Assembly (NCBI GenBank): GCA_963740065.1
Contig: CAVUCS010000003.1
Location: 1 to 64,000 of the forward strand
Origin: DASVDE01 sp963740065
GTDB lineage: Bacteria; Actinomycetota; Thermoleophilia; Solirubrobacterales; 70-9
Reading direction: 5' to 3'
DNA length: 64,000 nucleotides
A model generated the notes under the pieces. That model was given only the letters and a program-made list of their open reading frames with translations, ran no database searches and was not told where the DNA came from. Each line of letters begins with the position of its first letter. The stretch's first letter is position 1. This document shows positions 1 through 8,861 of this stretch, one piece after another. A program made the translations under genes and the position numbers.

Positions 1-846
1 CCCGGTCCGTCCGGACGGATTCCACGAGCTGACAACCGTCTTCCACGCGGTCGACCTCACCGACGAGATCGTCGCCACGCCCGCAGACGGGCTGACGATG
101 CGCGTCCGAGGCGAGGGCGCGGCGCACGTCCCGACGGACGATCGAACCTGACCTGGCGGGCCGCCGCACTGCTGGCAGCCCATGCCGGGGTGTCGTCGCG
201 GGTACGCCTGGCGATCGAAAAACCATCCCAGTGGCAGGCGGGATGGCGGGCGGCTCAGCCGATGCGGCCGCGGCTTTGCTCGCCTGCGCCGAGTTGTGGC
301 GGACGGGGACGGGCCGAGACGAGTTGGCCACTCTTCGCGGCGCGGCTCGGCAGCGACGTCACCTTCCCGCTGCTGGGCGGCACCGCGCTCGGCACCGGAC
401 GTGGCGAGCTGCTGTCTCCCGTCCTCGCGCCGGGACGCTTCCACTGGGAGCTCGCGCTTGCCGAGCCCGGCATCTGGGCCGGCGATGCGTACCGCGAGCT
501 GGATCGCCAGCGCGGGTCGGATCACCCGTCGCGGGCGGCGGGAGCGCCCGATGCCGTCATCGACGCTTTGCGCTCGGGCGATCCCTATCGGCTCGCACCT
601 ACCCTGGCCAACGATCTGCAGCCGGCCATCCTGGCGCTCGCCCCGGCGCTGCGCCGGACGCTGGCCGCAGGCCGCGAGCTTGGCGCGCTCGCCGGGATCG
701 TCTCCGGTTCCGGGCCAACCTGTGCATTTCTTGTCGGCGGGCCCGAGGCTGCGGCGCGGCTGGCCGCATCCTTGGCCGCCGACGGGGTATGCCGCACGAC
801 GCGGGTCGCCGCCAGCCCCGCCCCTGGCGCCCGAGTGGTGCGCTGA
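1..846 (+). pseudogene. ispE: IspE, 4-diphosphocytidyl-2-C-methyl-D-erythritol kinase, 5'-partial and frameshifted
   Basis: GHMP-family kinase that phosphorylates CDP-methylerythritol in the non-mevalonate isoprenoid pathway. The 5' end lies outside the window. The first frame (from base 2) reads PVRPDGFHELTTVFHAVDL, typical of the IspE N-terminal region. The ATP-binding glycine/serine motif PVAGGMAGGSADAAAALLA is readable near 230-290 and the C-terminus ends GARVVR at 846. No single frame covers these pieces: breaks are needed near 147, 225 and 310. This fits either a decaying gene or several indel errors. ispE is not the usual neighbour of the DUF5319/whiB pair that follows. Confidence 0.75.
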
Positions 847-943
847 TCCGGCGAAATTCCATCGTGGGCAGTTCGCCATTTGGGCCGTCGGACCTCTACC
901 GTGGAGGGGTGACCTCAGGGCTAACCCACAGCGAGACCAGCTC

Positions 944-1333
944 ATGAGCACGGTGGGCCCGGACGACGGCCCGCTGGATCCGTTCTTGGACGATCCGGCG
1001 GACCCGTCCCTGGTCATGGACGACGCTGAGCCGCCAGAACCGCTGAGCGACGAGGAGCGGGCCGACGTCCTCGCCGACCTGGAGGAGCTCGCCGAATTCC
1101 GTGCCGCGCTCGAACCGCGCGGCGTCCGCGGGATCACCGTCGAATGCACCGACTGTGGCGAGCAGCACTACTTCAGCTGGGACCTGATGACGGCCAATCT
1201 GCGCTCCCTGATCGGCCAAGGCAGAACGCACGTGCACGAGCCCGCGTTCGATCCGACACCCGAGGCGTACGTCAGCTGGGACTACGCCCGTGGATACACC
1301 GACGCGACCGAGGCAGACGCTCGCCGCCACTGA
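944..1333 (+). CDS. DUF5319 family conserved actinobacterial protein
   Basis: 129-residue acidic protein starting MSTVGPDDGPLDPF. It has the conserved core around ECTDCGEQHYFSWDLM (CxxC, about residues 68-82) and ends near DARRH. Proteins of this kind are known in actinomycetes close to the whiB/sigD/guaB/groEL neighbourhood, and whiB follows here by 88 bp. The CxxC pair could bind metal, but function is unknown. The ATG at 944 was chosen because upstream in-frame sequence belongs to the ispE tail region and is not protein-like. Intact frame. Confidence 0.7.
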   Translation: MSTVGPDDGPLDPFLDDPADPSLVMDDAEPPEPLSDEERADVLADLEELAEFRAALEPRGVRGITVECTDCGEQHYFSWDLMTANLRSLIGQGRTHVHEPAFDPTPEAYVSWDYARGYTDATEADARRH

Positions 1334-1420
1334 TTGTGTAGCCCCCGTTACTTTCTGCTCCGACGATCTTTACACTCGACGACGAGTCGTTTCGTGATGC
1401 TCGAGCGGAGGGTGACAGCC

Positions 1421-1699
1421 ATGAGCGACGCACTACCCAGCCTGTCCCGGCGCCGATACGGCCATTGGTATGAGGAGGCGGCCTGTCTTGGGCAGGCAAC
1501 CAACGACTTCTATCCAGCGGATAACGAACGCGGCCCTCGTCGCAGACGGCGTGAGACGCTGGCGAAGCAGGTTTGCGCCCGCTGCGCGGTGACCGTCCAG
1601 TGCCTGCGATGGGCGCTGGACACCCGTGAGCCGCATGGCGTGTGGGGTGGCCTGTCGGCCGACGAGCGCGACATCTTGCTCAGCCAGCGCACGGCCTGA
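1421..1699 (+). CDS. WhiB-family iron-sulfur transcriptional regulator
   Basis: 92-residue WhiB-like protein. The four cysteine ligands of the [4Fe-4S] cluster are present: AACLG near residue 21 and the CARCAVTVQC segment near 57-66. The GVWGG turn and a basic C-terminal segment follow, as expected. The ATG at 1421 has a strong ribosome site (GGAGGGTGA). A longer in-frame start exists upstream but is unlikely. WhiB proteins are actinobacterial regulators of redox, development or virulence. This one sits convergent to groEL, as in actinomycetes where whiB, groEL and groES are neighbours. The exact WhiB class cannot be assigned from the sequence alone. Confidence 0.85.
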   Translation: MSDALPSLSRRRYGHWYEEAACLGQATNDFYPADNERGPRRRRRETLAKQVCARCAVTVQCLRWALDTREPHGVWGGLSADERDILLSQRTA

Positions 1700-1764
1700 C
1701 ACGACTTGGCCCCGCAGCAGGGCGACACGCCGGTCGAATCCCTGCTACGGGGCAAGTTGCGCCG

Positions 1765-3397
1765 TCAGTGGACGTGGCCTCCGGGGCCGTGGCTGTGACC
1801 GTGGCCGTGACCGTCTGGCTCCGACTCGGCCGGCTTGTCGACGACGGCGCCCTGCGTGGAGCAGCATCGTGGCCGCGATCGAAGCGGCGTTGGCCAGCGC
1901 CGCCTTGGTCACCTTGACCGGGTCGACGATGCCGGCCGCGAGCAGGTCGCCGTAGTCGCCGGATCGGCGTTCAGCCCGCCGGTGGCCGGCAGTCGCGCAC
2001 CTTGGCCACCACGACGTAGCCCTCGTGGCCGGCGTTGCTGGCGATCCAGCGCAGCGGCTCGGCCAGCGCGACGCGCACCACGGCGACGCCGGTCGCCTCG
2101 TCGTCGGACAGGCCCAGGTCGTCGTCCAGCGCAGACGCCGCGTGCACCAGGGCGGTGCCGCCGCCGGCGATGATGCCCTCTTCGACCGCCGCGCGGGTGG
2201 CCGAGATCGCGTCCTCGATGCGGTGCTTGCGCTCCTTGAGCTCGACCTCGGTGGCCGCGCCGACCCGGATCACGCCGACGCCGCCGGCGAGCTTGGCCAG
2301 CCGCTCCTGCAGCTTCTCCCGGTCCCAGTCGGAGTCGGTGTTCTCGATCTCGCTGCGGATCTGCGCGATCCGGTCGTCGATGGCCGACTGCGCGGCGGCA
2401 CCGTGGGTGACCGTGGTGGCGTCCTTGGTGACGACGACCCGGCCGGCCCGGCCGAGCACGTCCAGCCCGACCTGGTCGAGCTTGAGGCCGACCTCGGGCG
2501 CCACGACCTGGGCGCCGGTGACGATGGCCAGGTCCTGCAGGAACGCCTTGCGCCGGTCGCCGAAGAACGGCGCCTTGACCGCGACGGCCGGGAACGTCTT
2601 GCGGATCGCGTTGACGACCAGCGTCGACAGCGCCTCGCCGTCGACGTCCTCGGCGACGACGACCAGCGGCTTGCCGGCCTGGATGACCTTCTCCAGCAGC
2701 GGCAGCAGGTCGGCGATCGCCGAGATCTTCTCGGTCGTGATGAGCAGGTACGGATCGTCGAGCACCGTCTCGCCGGCCTCGGGGTCGGTCACGAAGTACG
2801 GCGAGATGTAGCCCTTGTCGAACTGCATGCCCTCGGTGAACTCGAGCTCGGTGGTCATCGTGTTGGACTCCTCGACGGTGATGACGCCGTCCTTGCCGAC
2901 CTTGGTGAACGCCTCGCCGATCAGCGCGCCGATCGTGGCGTCCTGCGCGGAGATCGTCGCGACGTGCGCGATCTCCTGCTCACCCTTGACGGCGTGGCGG
3001 CCTCGTCGAGCGCCGCTGTGACCGCCTCGACCGCGGCGTCCATGCCGCGCTTGAGCGCCGCCGGGTTCGCTCCCGCGGCGACGTTCTTCAGCCCTGCGTT
3101 GACCAGCGCCTGGGCCAGCACGGTCGCGGTGGTGGTGCCGTCGCCGGCGACGTCGTTGGTCTTGGTGGCGACCGACTTGGCCAGCTGCGCGCCCAGGTTC
3201 TCGTACGGGTCGGCCAGCTCGATCTCGCGGGCGATCGTGACGCCGTCGTTGGTGATGACGGGCGGCCCGAAGGACTTGTCCAGCACGACGTTGCGGCCCT
3301 TGGGGCCGAGGGTCACCTTGACCGTGTCGGCGAGCTTGTCGACGCCGCGCTCCAGCGCGCGGCGGGCGTCCTCGTCGAAGCTGAGGAGTTTGGCCAT
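1765..3397 (-). CDS. groEL: GroEL chaperonin (GroEL1-like, His-rich tail), frameshifted
   Basis: 60-kDa chaperonin. It starts MAKLLSFDEDARRALERGVD and contains the ATP-site strings TLGPKGRNVVLDKSFG and VAGDGTTTATVLAQ, then the apical domain and the conserved EEGIIAGGGTALVHA. The frame breaks near 2996, near 1985 and again near 1880. Reading through the breaks restores GDYGDLLAAGIVDPVKVTKA and a C-terminus ending in a His/Gly-rich HGHGHSHGPGG segment, stopping at 1765. A histidine-rich tail instead of GGM repeats is typical of the actinobacterial GroEL1 that is cotranscribed with groES. groES lies 75 bp upstream. The breaks are probably sequencing indels. Confidence 0.9.
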
Positions 3398-3472
3398 GGG
3401 GTTCTACCTTCTTCCTGCCGCAGCCGACGATGCCCTGGACGCGATCGCCCAGGGCGTCGTGCGGCACGAGCT

Positions 3473-3778
3473 CTATTTCTCGATGATGGCGAGGACGTCG
3501 CGGGCCGAGAGGACCAGGTACTCCTCGCCGGCGTACTTGACCTCGGTGCCGCCGTACTTGCTGTACAGGACGACGTCGCCGACCGCCACGTCCAGCGGGA
3601 TGCGCTTGCCCTTGTCGTCGAAGCGGCCCGGGCCGACGGCGATGACCGTGCCCTCCTGCGGCTTCTCCTTGGCGGTGTCCGGAATGACGATGCCCGAGGC
3701 GGTCGTGGTCTCGGCCTCATTGGCCTGGACGACGATGCGGTCCTCGAGCGGCTTGATGCTGACCTTGGTGGCGGTCAT
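3473..3778 (-). CDS. groES: GroES co-chaperonin
   Basis: 101-residue 10-kDa chaperonin, full length and intact, beginning MTATKVSIKPLEDRIVVQ. The mobile loop lies around residues 18-34 (NEAETTTASGIVIPDTA), followed by the roof-loop region EGTVIAVGPGR. It caps GroEL during ATP-driven protein folding. It is first in the groES-groEL operon, which is preceded by a CIRCE operator 83 bp upstream of the start, so HrcA heat-shock control is expected. No frame damage, unlike its partner. Confidence 0.96.
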   Translation of the reverse strand: MTATKVSIKPLEDRIVVQANEAETTTASGIVIPDTAKEKPQEGTVIAVGPGRFDDKGKRIPLDVAVGDVVLYSKYGGTEVKYAGEEYLVLSARDVLAIIEK

Positions 3779-3860
3779 CAGTCGATCTCCCCTTCTCGGG
3801 TTTGTCCAGTCGTGGATGCGGGCCGTCGGCTGCCGTCGCGGGTGCCAACCGGGGACCCGA

Positions 3861-3887
3861 TTGGCACTCTAACGCGGCGAGTGCCAA
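3861..3887. promoter_or_regulatory. CIRCE operator (HrcA binding site) of groES-groEL
   Basis: TTGGCACTC, a 9-base spacer, then GAGTGCCAA: a perfect 9-bp inverted repeat with the canonical CIRCE spacing. It is one substitution per arm from the textbook TTAGCACTC. It sits 83 bp upstream of the groES start. Confidence 0.92.
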
Positions 3888-4035
3888 CCTTCAACGCCGG
3901 GGTCCCGCCAGGCCGTCCCATGGCCATCTGTCGTTGATCAGGAGCCACGGACCAGGCAGTGGCGCTGGTTCACGGGCTCTTGATCACATCGATGGCCCCA
4001 CACCATATGGCTCGAGCCCGTCGGGCACCGTTGCG

Positions 4036-4278
4036 TCACGGCGCTCGGCTCACCGGCTCGAACTGCCAGACGTGCGGGGGCCGGGCGACCAGCTCGGCCG
4101 GGACGTCCGCCACTCCGCGGCCGGACGGGTCGATCACCACGACTCGCGCGTCGGGCGCGGCGCTGCGGTACACCTGCGCGGACGGGTCGACGTGGGCGAG
4201 CACGTACTGCACCAGGGCGTCCAGCTGGCCCTCGGCGGCGCGCACCTCCCACATGAGCACGCCGGCTTCGTCGATCAC
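4036..4278 (-). CDS. conserved small hypothetical protein between tsaD and groES
   Basis: 80 residues, GTG start at 4278, beginning MIDEAGVLMWEVRAAEG. It is predicted soluble with no signal peptide or obvious domain. The amino-acid pattern (WEVR..., VVVIDPSGRG..., PHVWQFEPV) is clearly protein-like and unlike a shadow frame. Its position between tsaD and groES suggests a lineage-conserved actinomycete gene, but I cannot assign a function. The start codon lies inside one arm of the 16-bp inverted repeat at 4273-4341, so its real 5' region may be disturbed. Confidence 0.55.
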   Translation of the reverse strand: MIDEAGVLMWEVRAAEGQLDALVQYVLAHVDPSAQVYRSAAPDARVVVIDPSGRGVADVPAELVARPPHVWQFEPVSRAP

Positions 4279-4341
4279 GTTTTCCCCGCAATTGTGCGCT
4301 GCGGGACGGCCAGTGCGTCGAATCCCGGGGAAAACGTGATC
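4273..4341. repeat. perfect 16-bp inverted repeat, 37-bp loop
   Basis: Arms GATCACGTTTTCCCCG (4273-4288) and CGGGGAAAACGTGATC (4326-4341) are perfectly complementary. The element fills the gap between tsaD (stop at 4358) and the small hypothetical gene, whose GTG start falls within the right-to-left arm. A partial third arm (GCGGAAAACGATCAC) lies at about 4348. It could be a terminator-like hairpin for tsaD or a small mobile palindrome. Confidence 0.7.
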
Positions 4342-4357
4342 AGGACGCGGAAAACGA

Positions 4358-5398
4358 TCACAGCAGCACCTCGGTGATCGGCAGCGACGAGTCGGCGGGA
4401 ATGTCCAGGTCCGACGGCGCCGCCCCGGCGGAGACCAGGGCAGCGCCGAGGGCGGCCACCATGGCCCCGTTGTCGGTGCACAGCTGCGGCGGCGGCACGC
4501 GCAGCCGGATGCCGGCGTCTGCGCACCGCGCAGCCGCCAGGGCGCGCAGCCGGGAGTTGGCGGCCACCCCGCCGCCGAGCAGCAGGTACCCCACCCCGGT
4601 GTCGCGCGCGGCGCGCACCGCCTTGGCGGTCAGCACGTCCGCCACCGCCTCCTGGAACGACGCTGCGACGTCGGCGACCGGCACGGGCTCACCGTCGCGG
4701 GCCCGTACCTCGACCCAGCGCGCCACCGCGGTCTTCAGACCGGAAAACGAGAACGCGTACGCGGAGTCGCCCGGCCCGGAAAGCCCGCGCGGAAAGGCGA
4801 TCGCCGCCGGGTCGCCGGATTGCGCGAGCCGATCGAGCGGCGGACCGCCCGGGAACGGCAAGCCGAGCAGCCGGGCGATCTTGTCGTACGCCTCGCCGGC
4901 CGCGTCGTCGACCGTCGCGCCGAGCTCAGCGACCTCCGAACCGCCAATTCGCGGCACGAGCAGCAGCGACGAGTGGCCGCCGCTGACCAGCAAGGCCACG
5001 CACGGCTCGTCCAGCGGCCCGTTGCCCAGCAGGTCGACCGCCACGTGCGCCGACAGGTGGTTGACGCCGTAGAGCGGCTTGCCGAGCGCCAGCGCGTACG
5101 CCTTGGCCGCAGCAACCCCGACTAGCAGCGCGCCGGCCAGCCCGGGCCCGGCGGTCACCGCGATCGCGTCGACATCGGCCAGCCGCACACCCGCCATCGA
5201 GCACGCGCGGCGCACCGTCGGCACCATCGCCTCCAGGTGCGCCCGGCTCGCGACCTCCGGCACAACGCCGCCGAAGCGGGCGTGCTCGTCGACACTGCTC
5301 GCCACCGCGTCGGCGAGCAACGTGTCGCCGCGCACGATACCGACGCCCGTCTCGTCGCAGGACGTCTCGATGCCCAGGACGACCGGCTCAGACATCAC
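4358..5398 (-). CDS. tsaD: TsaD, tRNA N6-threonylcarbamoyladenosine transferase subunit
   Basis: 346-residue, intact Kae1/TsaD protein. It starts MSEPVVLGIETSCDETGVGI (ASKHA nucleotide-binding motif), has the metal-binding HLSAHV (HxxxH near residue 112) and the ALLVSGGHSSLLLV motif, and later the GGGVAANSRLRAL segment. It transfers the threonylcarbamoyl group from TC-AMP to A37 of ANN-decoding tRNAs together with TsaB and TsaE. Its start overlaps the rimI stop by 11 bp, the common rimI-tsaD arrangement. tsaB, normally upstream, is absent because the block is cut at about 5.75 kb. Confidence 0.96.
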   Translation of the reverse strand: MMSEPVVLGIETSCDETGVGIVRGDTLLADAVASSVDEHARFGGVVPEVASRAHLEAMVPTVRRACSMAGVRLADVDAIAVTAGPGLAGALLVGVAAAKAYALALGKPLYGVNHLSAHVAVDLLGNGPLDEPCVALLVSGGHSSLLLVPRIGGSEVAELGATVDDAAGEAYDKIARLLGLPFPGGPPLDRLAQSGDPAAIAFPRGLSGPGDSAYAFSFSGLKTAVARWVEVRARDGEPVPVADVAASFQEAVADVLTAKAVRAARDTGVGYLLLGGGVAANSRLRALAAARCADAGIRLRVPPPQLCTDNGAMVAALGAALVSAGAAPSDLDIPADSSLPITEVLL

Positions 5399-5858
5399 GC
5401 CTCATGGTGACCGCATCGACCCGCCCGCCGTCGTAGTAGCCGCGCCGGACGCCCACCTGGACGAACCCCTCCCGCTCGTACAGCGCCTGGGCCGCACTGT
5501 TGTCGACGCGTACCTCGAGGAACGCCGTCCCGGCGCCCAGCCGACGGGCCTCCCCCAGCAGGGCATGGACAAGCCGGACGGCGATGCCCTGCCGCCGAGC
5601 CGCCGGGATCACCCCGACGGTGAGGATGTCGGCCTCGCCGCCGACGACGCGCACGCCGGCCCAGCCGAGCAGCTCGCCAGCAGAGCCGAGGGCCACGACG
5701 TAGCGGCGGTGCCGGGTGTCGGCGAGTTCGTCGCGGTAGCCGTCAAAGCGAGGCCGACACGGCGTCGTCAACCTCAACTTCCCCAACTGTGGGCGCCGCT
5801 CGCTGCTGCTCGAAGCAATCCCGATCGGCGATCCGGACGCCTTCGCCGCCAAGATCAC
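5388..5858 (-). CDS. rimI: RimI-like GNAT N-acetyltransferase, N-terminus replaced at the junction
   Basis: GNAT acetyltransferase that acetylates the N-terminal alanine of ribosomal protein S18 or related targets. The acetyl-CoA loop RRQGIAVRLV is present, followed by FLEVRVDNSAAQALYEREGF and VGVRRGYYDGG, all typical of RimI. Sequence downstream of about residue 37 (FDGYRDELADTRHRRYVVAL) is orthodox. The preceding residues in the open frame (from the GTG at 5858) are not RimI-like. The gene is therefore cut at about 5.75 kb and the first 25-30 native residues are missing. This marks a junction between two kinds of DNA. Confidence 0.8.
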   Translation of the reverse strand: MILAAKASGSPIGIASSSSERRPQLGKLRLTTPCRPRFDGYRDELADTRHRRYVVALGSAGELLGWAGVRVVGGEADILTVGVIPAARRQGIAVRLVHALLGEARRLGAGTAFLEVRVDNSAAQALYEREGFVQVGVRRGYYDGGRVDAVTMRRDV

Positions 5859-6397
5859 AGTCCCCTGAGGCCCGTTTTCTTCTCAAATTGCGGGAATGAA
5901 GCCGAGGCCCCCCTAGCGCGGCGGGGGTCTGCGCGCTAAGTTCGTTTTGCGACTGGGAGAGAGAGGCCCCGCGGAAGCCAAGCGGGACACCATCTCAAAG
6001 GTGGCGCGACGAGCTTCTACGCGCGAAGGCTACGTGCGAGGCAGGCTACGGGCGCCACCCCCGGTCGCGTTTTCGTTCTCCCAAGAGCTTCCGTTGCGAG
6101 TTATGCCGGTATGCCGGCATAACTCGCAGCGGAACGGCGTTTTGGGTGGCGTCCGAGTGCGTTCGTAGCCTGCGGCTTGGTCATCGAGCGCCTGCCCTCT
6201 TTGACCGCGTCGCGTACCGGGGCGCTTTTGGGAGCAGGGCGTTGTGGCGACATCCCGGAAGGACGCCTCGACTAGCCCGCCCTCTCCCGCTCAGGAGGAA
6301 CCCAAGCAAGCTTTGGCTCCTTCCCGTCTATCCAAAGGAAAACGCCTTAACCTTTGGTAGCCTCACAATCATCCAAAGCTGCCACGGGAAGGGGTTT
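5760..6397. other. junction and non-coding stretch upstream of fic
   Basis: On the plus strand 5760-5869 reads VVNLNFPNCGRRSLLLEAIP and continues to a TGA at 5867-5869. This is vaguely SurE-like and might be the 3' remnant of another gene (low confidence). The rest has no convincing gene. It contains the first copy of the family A palindrome at 6089. Base composition is less GC-rich near 6300-6400. Confidence 0.4.
6089..6134. repeat. family A palindrome, copy 1
   Basis: TTCCGTTGCGAGTTATGCC and its reverse complement around a short centre. It belongs to the dispersed family whose outer arm is TTCCGCTGCGA(C/G)TTAT. It lies upstream of fic. Confidence 0.85.
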
Positions 6398-7600
6398 GTG
6401 AGCGTGGTCCCTTCTGACCAATGGAGCAAGCGTGCCGGAGATTTCATCGCAGTTGACTCTGAGCACGGTGAATACCGCGCATTCCTCCCAAAGCCACTTC
6501 CGCCCGATCCCGGCCTGGATATCGACGCCGGCCTTCAGGAGCTTCTGGACCAAGCGAATCAGGCTCTGGGTCGCCTCGACGGGGTCACCCTGCTGCTCCC
6601 GGACCCGGACCAGTTCCTCTATGCCTATATGCGGAAGGAGGCGGTGCTTTCCTCACAGATCGAGGGCACGCAATCCTCACTCTCCGACTTGCTGCTGTTC
6701 GAGCATGACGCCACGCCGGATGTCCCAATTGCGGATGTTCGCGAGACGACCAACTACATCAATGCGCTCGACCTCGCGCTGGAGCGCATGACGGAAGGGC
6801 TGCCTCTGAGCATGCGCGTCCTCAAAGAAGCGCATGCGCGGCTGCTCAGAGGATCCCGTGGCGCCGAAAGCGGGCCGGGAGAGTTTCGGGGAGTGCAGAA
6901 CTGGATTGGAGGTCGCACCCCGGCATCAGCGCGATACGTGCCCCCGCCGGCAAACGAGGTGCCCGCGATGATGGGCGCGCTGGAGAAGTTTCTACATGGC
7001 GATCCGATCGCCACACCGGTGCTGATTCGTGCCGCACTCGCGCACGCCCAATTCGAAACCATCCACCCCTTCCTGGACGGAAATGGCCGGCTGGGACGCC
7101 TCCTGATCACTCTCTTGCTCTGCTCGGAGACCGGCGACGGAGGCAAACCTGTGCTCTCACGACCCCTGCTGTATTTGAGCTTGCACTTGAAGACGCACCG
7201 CGACGAGTACTACGACCACCTGCAAGCGATCCGCAATGCGGGCGACTGGGAGGGCTGGCTTCGCTTCTTTCTCGAAGGGGTGATCTCAGTTGCGGCTCAA
7301 GCGACCGACACGACGAAACGGATCGTGCGCCTGGTCGAGAAAGACAGGCAGAAGATTCATGGGCTTGGCCGGGCGGCGGGGTCCGCTCTGATCGTCTTCG
7401 ATGTCGCCGTCAAAGACGTTGTGCTGCGCATCCCCGGCACTGCCCACCGATTGCCGATCAGCGAGCCAACGGTCGCCAGTGCGATCAGCCACCTGGAAGG
7501 GCTGGGAATTCTTCGCGAGCTGACCGGGAAGCCGCGGAACAAGGTTTTCGCCTATGGCGAGTACCTCGATGTCCTGAGCGAGGGAACGGAGCCGCTCTAG
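6398..7600 (+). CDS. Fic/DOC family protein (AMPylase type, N-terminal inhibitory helix)
   Basis: 400-residue Fic protein. An N-terminal Fic_N-like region carries the inhibitory helix SSQIEGTQSS (near residue 87), whose glutamate blocks the ATP site in class II Fic proteins. The catalytic motif HPFLDGNGRLGR (near residue 225) matches HxFx(D/E)GNGRxxR perfectly, so an active AMP transferase is expected. A C-terminal winged-helix-like segment follows (ISEPTVASAISHLEGLGILRE). The GTG at 6398 was chosen because it follows GGGAAGGGG. Lengths and domain order are typical of stand-alone chromosomal Fic proteins. Targets are unknown. Confidence 0.92.
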   Translation: MSVVPSDQWSKRAGDFIAVDSEHGEYRAFLPKPLPPDPGLDIDAGLQELLDQANQALGRLDGVTLLLPDPDQFLYAYMRKEAVLSSQIEGTQSSLSDLLLFEHDATPDVPIADVRETTNYINALDLALERMTEGLPLSMRVLKEAHARLLRGSRGAESGPGEFRGVQNWIGGRTPASARYVPPPANEVPAMMGALEKFLHGDPIATPVLIRAALAHAQFETIHPFLDGNGRLGRLLITLLLCSETGDGGKPVLSRPLLYLSLHLKTHRDEYYDHLQAIRNAGDWEGWLRFFLEGVISVAAQATDTTKRIVRLVEKDRQKIHGLGRAAGSALIVFDVAVKDVVLRIPGTAHRLPISEPTVASAISHLEGLGILRELTGKPRNKVFAYGEYLDVLSEGTEPL

Positions 7601-7609
7601 ATTACGGGC

Positions 7610-8752
7610 CTAGAGACCGAGAGTTTTGGCGATGATGCCGCGCTGGATCTCCGAGGTGCCGCCGTAGATGGTGGAGACCAGGGAGGCGCGGACGAGGCGC
7701 TCCATGTCGTACTCGGAGGAGTAGCCGTAGCCGCCCATCAGCTGCATCCCCTCGAGGGTGATGCGCTTGGTCACCTCGGTGACGTGGAGCTTCACCATCG
7801 AGGCCTCGCGGGGGAGCATGCGGTCGGGGTCCTCGTCGGTGAGGGCCGCGACCCAGCGGGTCATCAGGCGGGCGGACTCGAGCTCGGTCGCCATGTCGGC
7901 GAGGCGGTGCTGGAGCGCCTGGAAGGAGCCGATCGGGCGGCCGAACTGCTTGCGCTCCTTGACGTAGGCGAGGGCGTCGTCGAAGGCGCGCTGGGCGATG
8001 CCGAGCATCGTCGCGGCGAGGATCAGCCGCTCTACGTTGAGGCCCGACATCAGCTGGGTCCAAGCCTGGTCGACCTCACCGAGCACGGCCGACTCGGGGA
8101 CGGCGCAGTCGGTGAAGTAGACGTAGTTCGTGTCCCTCCCGCCCATCGTGTCGATCGGCTTCATCTCCATCCCTTCGGTGCCTCTCGGAACGGAGAGCAT
8201 CGTTAGGCCCTCGTGCTTGGACTCGCCCCGGGTGGTCCGGCAGACGACCAGGACGTGGTCGGAGATGTGGGCGTTGGAGATGAAGACCTTCTGGCCGTTG
8301 ATGAGGAAACCGCCGTCGACGCGCTCGGCCTTGGTGGTGAGGGAGCCGACGTCGGAGCCGGCCTCGGGCTCGGTCATCGCGATCGCCTCGACCGCGCCGC
8401 CGGCGATGCCGCCGAGGATCTCCTGCTTCTGCTCCTCGGTGCCGAACTTTCTGGTCGCGCCGGCGACGATCAGCGTCGTCGCGTAGCCGCCGACCGGCGC
8501 CAGGCCCGGCTAGGTCTCCTCCATGAAGAGGGAGGCGTCGAGCATGCCGCCACCGGAGCCTCCGTACTCCTCGGGAATCGTCACCCCGAGCCAGCCCAGC
8601 TCCGCCATCTGCTTGTAGAGGTCGAAGTTGTGGTGCTCTCTATAACCGTCGGTGAGGCGCTCGCGCTGCTCCTGCGTGCCGCACTCGCGCGCGCAGAAGT
8701 CGCGGATCGCCGCGACGAAGTCGCTCTGCTCATCGGTCAGGGAGAAGTCCAT
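7610..8752 (-). pseudogene. acyl-CoA dehydrogenase interrupted by an in-frame TAG
   Basis: 380-codon acyl-CoA dehydrogenase: MDFSLTDEQSDFVAAIRDF at the start, the FAD-binding MTEPEAGSDVGSLTTKAE, and the C-terminal YGGTSEIQRGIIAKTLGL. It would oxidise acyl-CoA thioesters with FAD. A single TAG at 8510-8512, between residues 80 and 82, splits it. The same frame continues cleanly on both sides, with no length change. The split leaves 80- and 255-residue open frames, neither functional alone. It could be a base error, a recent nonsense mutation or a local double indel. Confidence 0.88.
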
Positions 8753-8812
8753 CGGCGGGGGAGCCTATATATGTGGATCGGATCCTGGCTACCCAGCCAA
8801 GCAGGCGGCCGC

Positions 8813-8858
8813 TCCGCTGCGACTTATCACTGGCATACCGGGATAAGTCGCAGCGGAA
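8813..8858. repeat. family A palindrome, copy 2
   Basis: TCCGCTGCGACTTATC and its complement, in the gap between the vapC stop (8862) and the acyl-CoA dehydrogenase start (8752). Confidence 0.88.
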
Positions 8859-8861
8859 GGG

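Noticed and set aside
2025..3872. 615-codon plus-strand open frame opposite groEL/groES
   Set aside because: It is the antisense of well-identified chaperonin genes. Its composition (runs of Arg/Gly/Asp/Val) is that of a GC-rich shadow frame.
8510..8512. TAG as a recoded (pyrrolysine-type) codon
   Set aside because: No reason for recoding in an acyl-CoA dehydrogenase and no supporting genes in the window.
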